From Mageeibacillus sp. UBA4314 (GTDB lineage: Bacteria; Bacillota; Clostridia; Saccharofermentanales; Saccharofermentanaceae): a DNA stretch of 5,784 bases. Under the pieces are notes generated by a model. It was not told the DNA's origin. It worked only from the letters and a program-made list of their open reading frames with translations, and did no database searches. This document shows, one piece after another, positions 1 to 4,190 of the stretch. The position numbers and the translations under genes were made by a program. The stretch lies in NCBI GenBank assembly GCA_002394605.1, contig DGUI01000035.1, positions 10,999 to 16,782 of the forward strand, in the 5' to 3' direction. How positions within the stretch are numbered: position 1 is the stretch's first letter; every line of letters begins with the position of its first letter.

Positions 1-239
1 ATACTAACTGTGATCCTGATGAAGTAGATTACGTAATCCCCGGCAACGACGACGCTATCAGAGCAGTTAAGCTCATCGCAGGCAAGATGGCTGATGCAGT
101 TATCGAAGCACGTCAGGGTGAGGACGCTCTCGCAGCAGCAGAGGGCAACGATGAGGAGCAGGTATCTGATGCCCAGCCCGAGTCCATCGAAGAGATCGCT
201 GCATCTGAGGAAGCAGCAGAGGAGACAACAGCAGAGTAA
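1..239 (+). CDS. rpsB: 30S ribosomal protein S2, C-terminal part (5' end outside the window)
   Basis: The reading frame is open from base 3 and ends with TAA at 237-239, giving 78 residues. The first half, from TNCDPDEVDYVIPGNDDAIR to IEARQG, matches the conserved end of ribosomal protein S2, where the PxxVDYxIPGNDDAIR motif is diagnostic. S2 sits on the back of the small ribosomal subunit and is needed for S1 binding or mRNA placement in initiation. After IEARQG the protein carries a tail of about 38 residues, very rich in Ala and Glu, that lies beyond the conserved fold. Such acidic tails vary between species and are probably disordered. tsf follows after 42 bp with no terminator between them, so the two are presumably co-transcribed, the usual bacterial rpsB-tsf arrangement. 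The promoter and any S2 autoregulatory leader are outside the window. Confidence 0.96.
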   Translation, partial: TNCDPDEVDYVIPGNDDAIRAVKLIAGKMADAVIEARQGEDALAAAEGNDEEQVSDAQPESIEEIAASEEAAEETTAE

Positions 240-281
240 TCTGTCCCCATATAACAACATAGATTAAAGGAGATAAGTTTT

Positions 282-1220
282 ATGGCAATAACAGCACAAC
301 AGGTAAAAGAACTTCGTGAACTGACAGATTGCGGTATCATGGACTGCAAGAAGGCACTTACAGAGTGCGACGGCGACATCGAAGCAGCAAAGGCATGGCT
401 CCGTGAGAAGGGTATGGCTAAGGCTGAGAAGAAGTCAAGCCGTATCGCTGCTGAGGGTGTTGTAAACGCAGTTATCGTTGACGGCGGTAAGACAGGTGCT
501 CTCGTTGAGATCAACGTTGAGACAGACTTTGCTGCTCAGACAGACAAGTTCAAGAAGTTTGTTGATGCAGCTTGCGCTCACATCATCGAGAAGAAGCCTG
601 CTACAGTTGAGGAGCTCATGGCTCAGAGCCTGAACACAGATGCTTCCAAGACTGTTGAGGTCTTCACAAAGGAAGCTATCGCTGATATCAGCGAGAACAT
701 CAACATCAGAAGATTTGCCATCTACGAGGTAGCAGGCAACGGTTCCGTTGAGACATACATCCATGCAGGCGGTAAGGTCGGTGTATTGATCGAGCTCGCT
801 GTTGCTGATGATTCCGTTATCGCTAAGCCTGAGTACAAGGCAATGGCTAAGGACATCGGAATGCAGATCGCTGCAGCTAACCCTACATGGGTTACAACTT
901 CTGAGGTTCCCCAGGCTGAGATCGACAAGGAAGTAGCTATCATCACAAACAAGGCTCTTGAAGAGGGCAAGCCTGAGAAGATCATCGCTGACAGGATCGT
1001 TCCCGGTCAGATCAAGAACTTCTACGCTCTTAACTGCCTCTACAACCAGGAGTTCGTTAAGGATGACTCACTTACTGTTGAGCAGTATGTTGAGAAGGTT
1101 GCCAAGGAGCTCGGCACAGAGATCTCTGTAGTAAGATTCACAAGATTCGGTCTTGGTGAGGGTATCGAGAAGAAGGTTGACGACTTTGCTGAGGAAGTAA
1201 GGAAGCAGGCCGGACTCTGA
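282..1220 (+). CDS. tsf: Translation elongation factor Ts
   Basis: This 312-residue cytoplasmic protein is the guanine nucleotide exchange factor that releases GDP from EF-Tu so that EF-Tu can reload GTP and aminoacyl-tRNA. The N-terminal UBA-like module spans about residues 1-55 (VKELRELTDCGIMDCKKAL, then REKGMAKAEKKSSRIAAEG), which is the family signature. The core contact loop NVETDFAAQTDKF is at 78-90, with D82 and F83 in the place of the Asp-Phe pair known to insert into EF-Tu. IHAGGKVGVL is at 160-169, and the later core motif LYNQEFVKD is at 253-261. Length is slightly above the roughly 280 residues of the E. coli protein and fits Firmicutes. The ATG at 282 is chosen because AAAGGAG at 266-272 lies 9 bp upstream and the protein starts at the usual point. 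It is second after rpsB and the last gene before a terminator. pyrH and frr, which often follow in other bacteria, are not here. Confidence 0.98.
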   Translation: MAITAQQVKELRELTDCGIMDCKKALTECDGDIEAAKAWLREKGMAKAEKKSSRIAAEGVVNAVIVDGGKTGALVEINVETDFAAQTDKFKKFVDAACAHIIEKKPATVEELMAQSLNTDASKTVEVFTKEAIADISENINIRRFAIYEVAGNGSVETYIHAGGKVGVLIELAVADDSVIAKPEYKAMAKDIGMQIAAANPTWVTTSEVPQAEIDKEVAIITNKALEEGKPEKIIADRIVPGQIKNFYALNCLYNQEFVKDDSLTVEQYVEKVAKELGTEISVVRFTRFGLGEGIEKKVDDFAEEVRKQAGL

Positions 1221-1242
1221 TATTTGAGTAAATGAGTTTGAC

Positions 1243-1284
1243 GGGGGCTGTCTCATTTGAGGCAGTCCCCTTTGCTTTTGCTTT
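1243..1284 (+). terminator. Intrinsic terminator of rpsB-tsf
   Basis: A 12-bp stem joins 1243-1254 (GGGGGCTGTCTC) to 1259-1270 (GAGGCAGTCCCC) with two G:U pairs and a four-base loop ATTT. A T-rich run with interruptions, TTTGCTTTTGCTTT, follows at 1271-1284. It starts 22 bp after the tsf stop. The 5' arm is nearly identical to that of the terminator at 3413-3460. Confidence 0.92.
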
Positions 1285-1307
1285 CCGGTCACTAAGTTTT
1301 GCCTCAC

Positions 1308-1319
1308 TTTGTTAACAAA
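1308..1319. promoter_or_regulatory. 12-bp perfect palindrome, possible operator
   Basis: TTTGTTAACAAA is a perfect 12-bp dyad about 70 bp upstream of the proposed -35 box of the transpeptidase gene. It could be a binding site for a dimeric regulator, but it is short and AT-rich and no regulator can be named. Chance occurrence is a serious alternative. Confidence 0.2.
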
Positions 1320-1385
1320 CGAACGCTTTCGCAGGGAATTGTGAAAGTTGAACAAATAATGCAATACAAATTTAACAATACTTTA

Positions 1386-1414
1386 TTGCCCGAAAATACA
1401 AAGATTGGTAAAAT
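1386..1414 (+). promoter_or_regulatory. Predicted sigma-A promoter of the L,D-transpeptidase gene
   Basis: TTGCCC at 1386-1391 (4 of 6 match to TTGACA) and TAAAAT at 1409-1414 (5 of 6 match to TATAAT) are separated by exactly 17 bp. A TG at 1406-1407, one base before the -10, makes it an extended -10 box. The DNA upstream is AT-rich. Transcription would start near 1421, giving a leader of about 40 nt that carries the AAGGAG ribosome binding site at 1449-1454. A weaker alternative is TTGAAC with TTTAAC about 35 bp upstream. A second TAAAAT at 1424-1429 has no good -35. Confidence 0.5.
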
Positions 1415-1460
1415 CATTTGAGATAAAATTAGCCTTACTATATGCCATAAGGAGTAATAT

Positions 1461-3404
1461 ATGAAAAGAAGTGTGCAAACAGGCAGTTTATTGTTGATCG
1501 CGGCTATGATGTTTACGACTCTGGCAGGTTGTAACAAGGTGACTCCTGAAGAGACAAAGACACCTGAGCCCGTTGTCACAGACGAGTCAATGGAAGATTT
1601 CCTTGATGATATCGATGTAATCGATGATTATCAGGAGACATCTTCAACAGATCTCTTCCCGGATGATACAAAGATCCTCGGTATCGATGTATCAAGGCTT
1701 ACGGCTGAGAATGCTTATCTTAAGGTAACAAATTATCTTAATAAGTATCAGCTTAATGTAACCGTAAATGAGAAGAGCAAGAAGTATACAGCAGAGGATT
1801 TCGCGCTGACACTCAGTGTTACGAACTTTGACGGGATCCTTCAGAAGATGAGCGAAGATCCTGAGATCATCTCAAAGCTCGAGCCCGAACTGGTCGTCTT
1901 TGACCAGGATGCGGTCCTGACAGTCGCAGAGAAGTTCCCGGGCATCACGAGCACGGCAAAGAATGCATACATCAAGTATGACAAGAGTGCACGCAAGTAT
2001 GTAGCAATGCCTGAAGAGAACGGTTACGGTATCGATGTTCAGCAGATCATCGACGCCATGAGCAATGCGATCAGGCAGTATAAGGATTCTGTTGAGCTCA
2101 CTATCGAACCTTCTGATGTTACGCCTGTCATCACGCAGGACTGCGACAAGATGAAGAATGCAGTAGCAAAGGCAAACTCACTCCTGGCACTCAATATCAC
2201 TTATGTCTTCAACCCCACAACGGGTTCCAAGCACACAGATAAGCTCAGTGCAGGCGATATCGCTTCACTCCTCTATGTTAAGAAGGATGGACTGACGGTT
2301 GCTGTCGATTCGGATTCTCTTGACAGATTCGTATCCAAGAAGGCAAGCCAGAGGGGCGTATTCGGTAAGAGCGTCGGATTTACTGCAACAGACGGATCCA
2401 CGATCAACATGAATGCGGTAGCTACAGGTGAGCTCGTAGATACAAATGACCTTTATGACGATCTCAATAAGAGACTGTCCAGGGGTATCTCCGGTACACA
2501 TAACGTAATCTACTACGTTGTACGTCCCGGTGATGTATCAGGCAACTACAATGGCAACTATGTTGAGGTCAACCTCACACAGCAGCACGCATGGTGCTAT
2601 AAGAACGGTGCGCTCGTCGTATCAACTGACGTCGTTACGGGTAATGTAAGAGCCGGTCACAGGACGCCTGCCGGTGTATTCCAGATCAGAGGCAAGGCTC
2701 GCAACACATATCTCGTCGGACCTACATGGCGTAACTTCGTAAGCTACTGGATGCCGTTCAACGGCGGTATCGGTCTCCACGATGCTGACCGCTGGAGAAG
2801 GAAGTATGGCGGCACCATCTACCTGCGCAACGGTTCTCACGGCTGCGTTAACATGCCTCTGTCCGCTGCGAAGAAGACTTTCGAGAATGTATCCAGAGGA
2901 ACTCACGTAATCGTTTACGGCGGTTCCGGATCAGCTTCTCCTCAAAAGATCACAGGTACTTCCGTTTATAACGTAAGTGTTGGAGATAAGCCGTTCTACC
3001 TGGATGCTAAGCCGATGTACACGGCAACACTGTCGTTCAAGTCGAGTAATACAAAGGTCGTTAAGGTCAACTCAGTTGGTCAGGTAACGATCGTTGGCAA
3101 GGGTAAAGCGAAGATCACAGTCAAGTGTAAAGACGATAATACCAAGTTTACGGTAACCATAAATGTCTTTGCCAAGGGAGAAGCCCCATCGACGACGTCA
3201 CCGCCTACAGCGGCATCGCCGACGTCGAAATCTCCGGCAACCAAGGGACCGAGTCCATCGACAACGAATCCGGCTTCTGATCCTACGGCAAAGCCGACAG
3301 CAGAACCTACTGCAAAGCCGACTGCAGATCCTACGTCAAAGCCGACTGCTGAACCTACTACAGCTCCGCCGACTACTACGCCTCCGGAGAATACAGACGA
3401 ATAA
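1461..3404 (+). CDS. Lipoprotein L,D-transpeptidase (YkuD) with PG-binding-like region, Ig-like domain and Pro/Thr tail
   Basis: This 647-residue exported enzyme is expected to form 3-3 cross-links in peptidoglycan, or to attach substrates to it, through an acyl-enzyme on a cysteine. A lipoprotein signal (KR, then a hydrophobic stretch, then lipobox LAGC at 21-24) predicts lipidation at C24 and anchoring on the outer face of the membrane. An acidic linker (about 36-70) leads to a region of about 72-350 resembling the PG_binding_4 domains that precede YkuD in Clostridia, with GYGIDVQQIIDAM at 188-200. The YkuD domain covers about 367-487: H440, then the signature SHGCVN at 459-464 with C462 as nucleophile. 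The catalytic residues are intact. A Big_2-like domain (about 495-572, TKVVKVNSVGQVTIVGKGKA) follows, then a disordered Pro/Thr/Ser tail. The ATG at 1461 is supported by TAAGGAG 6 bp upstream and by the signal peptide beginning there. It is a single-gene unit with its own promoter and terminator. Enzyme class is secure; the physiological role is not known. Confidence 0.93.
   Translation: MKRSVQTGSLLLIAAMMFTTLAGCNKVTPEETKTPEPVVTDESMEDFLDDIDVIDDYQETSSTDLFPDDTKILGIDVSRLTAENAYLKVTNYLNKYQLNVTVNEKSKKYTAEDFALTLSVTNFDGILQKMSEDPEIISKLEPELVVFDQDAVLTVAEKFPGITSTAKNAYIKYDKSARKYVAMPEENGYGIDVQQIIDAMSNAIRQYKDSVELTIEPSDVTPVITQDCDKMKNAVAKANSLLALNITYVFNPTTGSKHTDKLSAGDIASLLYVKKDGLTVAVDSDSLDRFVSKKASQRGVFGKSVGFTATDGSTINMNAVATGELVDTNDLYDDLNKRLSRGISGTHNVIYYVVRPGDVSGNYNGNYVEVNLTQQHAWCYKNGALVVSTDVVTGNVRAGHRTPAGVFQIRGKARNTYLVGPTWRNFVSYWMPFNGGIGLHDADRWRRKYGGTIYLRNGSHGCVNMPLSAAKKTFENVSRGTHVIVYGGSGSASPQKITGTSVYNVSVGDKPFYLDAKPMYTATLSFKSSNTKVVKVNSVGQVTIVGKGKAKITVKCKDDNTKFTVTINVFAKGEAPSTTSPPTAASPTSKSPATKGPSPSTTNPASDPTAKPTAEPTAKPTADPTSKPTAEPTTAPPTTTPPENTDE
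3282..3377 (+). repeat. 24-bp tandem repeats coding the Pro/Thr tail
   Basis: Three 24-bp units (3282-3305, 3306-3329, 3330-3353) encode PTAKPTAE, PTAKPTAD and PTSKPTAE, and a fourth (3354-3377) has decayed to PTTAPPTT. The unit is a multiple of 3, so copy number can change without breaking the frame. It forms an extended linker-like tail at the C-terminus of the transpeptidase. Confidence 0.85.
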
Positions 3405-3412
3405 TCAAATGA

Positions 3413-3460
3413 TAAGGGGCTATCTCATTTTGTTTTGAGACAGCCCCTTAGTATTTTTTT
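3413..3460 (+). terminator. Intrinsic terminator of the L,D-transpeptidase gene
   Basis: A 15-bp stem joins 3413-3427 (TAAGGGGCTATCTCA) to 3436-3450 (TGAGACAGCCCCTTA) with one A-C mismatch (3422 with 3441) and an 8-base T-rich loop. GTATTTTTTT at 3451-3460 supplies the U-tract. It begins 8 bp after the stop codon. The A-rich side towards the gene is short, so it is judged mainly one-directional. Confidence 0.93.
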
Positions 3461-3551
3461 GGGGGTGGGTTTTTGCCTTGGCCTTTGCCTTTGTCTTTGC
3501 TGCAAGGGTGTCCCGGGTGTCACATCTGGAACGGGCCGTGTTAAGGTTCAA
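3461..3551. other. Non-coding left flank of the repeat array
   Basis: No gene is supported here. The stretch starts G-rich (GGGGGTGGG), then has a degenerate hexamer run related to GCCTTT (about 3475-3500), then the 13-bp direct repeat at 3507-3519. At 3535-3551 the sequence GTGTTAAGGTTCAA resembles the end of a repeat unit with a few bases missing, so it may be the eroded copy before unit 1. The short frame open from 3435 runs into the array and is not treated as a gene. Confidence 0.5.
3507..3519 (+). repeat. Left flanking direct repeat of the 52-bp array
   Basis: GGTGTCCCGGGTG occurs here and again at 3936-3948 in the same orientation, on either side of the array. Weaker similarity continues for about 10 bases to the right (TCACATCTGG here, GCATCCGG there). 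Confidence 0.7.
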
Positions 3552-3935
3552 TGCGCAGGCAGACAAAAGCTCAAACTAGAGCGGGTTAGATTGAAGGTTA
3601 GTCTGCGCAGGCAGACAAAAGCTCAAACTAGAGAGGGTTAGATTGACGGTTAGTCTGCGCAGGCAGACAAAAGCTCAAACTAGAGCGGGTTAGATTGACG
3701 GTTAGTCTGCGTACGCAGACAAAAGCTCAAACTAGAACAGGTTAGATTGACGGTTAGTCTGCGCATTCAGCAGATCACTCAATGTAACATCACTTACACT
3801 GACAGTTACTCTGCATATTCAGCAGATCGCTCAAGGTAGTGTGCATTACATTGAGCACTTTACTGAATATTCAGCAGATCACTCAAGGTAGTGTGCATTA
3901 CATTGAGCAGTTTACTGAATACGCAGAATATCAAT
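3552..3935. repeat. Tandem array of 52-bp palindromic units, two sequence families, seven full copies and one partial
   Basis: Units start at 3552, 3604, 3656, 3708, 3760, 3812 and 3864, every 52 bp without exception, and a partial unit starts at 3916. Units 1-4 (family A, TGCGCAGGCAGAC then AAAAGCTCAAACTAGAG) differ from each other at only a few bases. Units 6 and 7 (family B, TGAATATTCAGCAGATC in unit 7) differ at 3 of 52. A and B agree at about 29 of 52. Unit 5 is B-like at its left and A-like at its right end. Each unit is an imperfect palindrome centred at unit position 31.5 (for example TCAA at 20-23 with TTGA at 40-43). A second dyad spans each junction: GTCTGCGTACGCAGAC in unit 4 is perfect, as is CTGAATATTCAG in unit 7. 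A 52-bp period is not a multiple of 3, and family A units carry three TAG triplets, so translation is excluded as an explanation. This is not a CRISPR array: there are no unique spacers. Role unknown. Confidence 0.93.
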
Positions 3936-3948
3936 GGTGTCCCGGGTG
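3936..3948 (+). repeat. Right flanking direct repeat of the 52-bp array
   Basis: Second copy of GGTGTCCCGGGTG, placed directly after the partial eighth unit. The 417 bp between the two copies contain the whole array. This could be a leftover of the event that introduced or amplified it, or a separate short dispersed motif. Confidence 0.7.
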
Positions 3949-4071
3949 GCATCCGGCGTTGCCGGTCTCACTAACTGCAAGGCAAACAGCCCCTGCCCTT
4001 ACCTTACTGCCGTTAGACTTCAAGCCGCATCAACTCAAATTCATCAACACTCACCCCTTACGTATCACTTA
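3949..4071. other. Non-coding right flank of the repeat array
   Basis: No gene is supported. It holds a small perfect hairpin (CCGGC, loop GTT, GCCGG at 3953-3965). CAAGGCAAA at 3978-3986 is the inverse complement of TTTGCCTTG at 3472-3480 on the other side of the array. The remainder, about 3990-4060, is rich in C, A and T and shows no further structure I can identify. Confidence 0.45.
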
Positions 4072-4092
4072 TGTTTTGAGACATACCCTTTA
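4072..4092 (+). repeat. Half-copy of the terminator stem
   Basis: TGTTTTGAGACA at 4072-4083 is identical to 3431-3442 in the transpeptidase terminator, and the following bases (TACCCTTTA against GCCCCTTA) are similar. The matching 5' arm is missing, so it cannot form that hairpin. It looks like a decayed or truncated member of the same terminator family. Confidence 0.55.
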
Positions 4093-4110
4093 ATTTATGA
4101 TTGACGGTCC

Positions 4111-4120
4111 GAAGCGCTTC
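4111..4120. promoter_or_regulatory. 10-bp palindrome abutting the ileS -35 box, possible operator
   Basis: GAAGCGCTTC is a perfect dyad that ends at the base before the -35 hexamer. A protein bound here would touch RNA polymerase, so control of ileS is conceivable. No regulator is identifiable and the site is short. Confidence 0.25.
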
Positions 4121-4150
4121 TTGACTTTGCTGTCCCATAATTATTATAAT
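4121..4150 (+). promoter_or_regulatory. Strong sigma-A promoter of ileS
   Basis: TTGACT at 4121-4126 (5 of 6) and TATAAT at 4145-4150 (6 of 6) are 18 bp apart. Transcription should start near 4157, leaving a leader of only about 34 nt before the ATG. This is the best promoter match in the window and implies that ileS is transcribed on its own. The leader is too short to hold a T-box riboswitch. Confidence 0.85.
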
Positions 4151-4190
4151 AAGGCGTTAAATTATGCATAACAGACAGAGGGTTAATGAC

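Noticed and set aside
113..985. Antisense open frames over rpsB and tsf
   Set aside because: They are shadows of strongly conserved genes on the + strand, with no plausible product or ribosome binding site.
3435..3641. Small protein of 68 residues starting inside the terminator
   Set aside because: It begins in the terminator stem, lacks a ribosome binding site, and runs into the 52-bp units, whose length shifts the frame every copy and whose TAG triplets end it.
3707..3760. Promoter inside the repeat units (TTGACG)
   Set aside because: No -10-like hexamer is found at 16-18 bp from it in any copy; the best positions read AGACAA, GACAAA or GCAGAT.
3552..3935. CRISPR array
   Set aside because: The period is fixed at 52 bp, but the whole unit repeats. 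There are no variable spacers between conserved repeats, and no cas genes are in the window.
3940..3965. T-box-like core (CCCGGGTGGCATCC) upstream of ileS
   Set aside because: GGGTGGCA followed by TCC recalls the T-box core GGGTGGNACC, but an extra base breaks it. The first copy of the flanking repeat (3507-3519) shows the sequence is a repeat, no specifier stem is seen, and the ileS promoter lies downstream of it.
4072..4092. Third functional terminator
   Set aside because: Only the 3' arm is present. No matching GGGG-rich 5' arm lies upstream, and no run of T follows.
3839..4093. 84-residue open frame across the end of the array and right flank
   Set aside because: It starts within a repeat unit, has no ribosome binding site, translates the repeat in part, and gives a low-complexity product with no recognisable motif.
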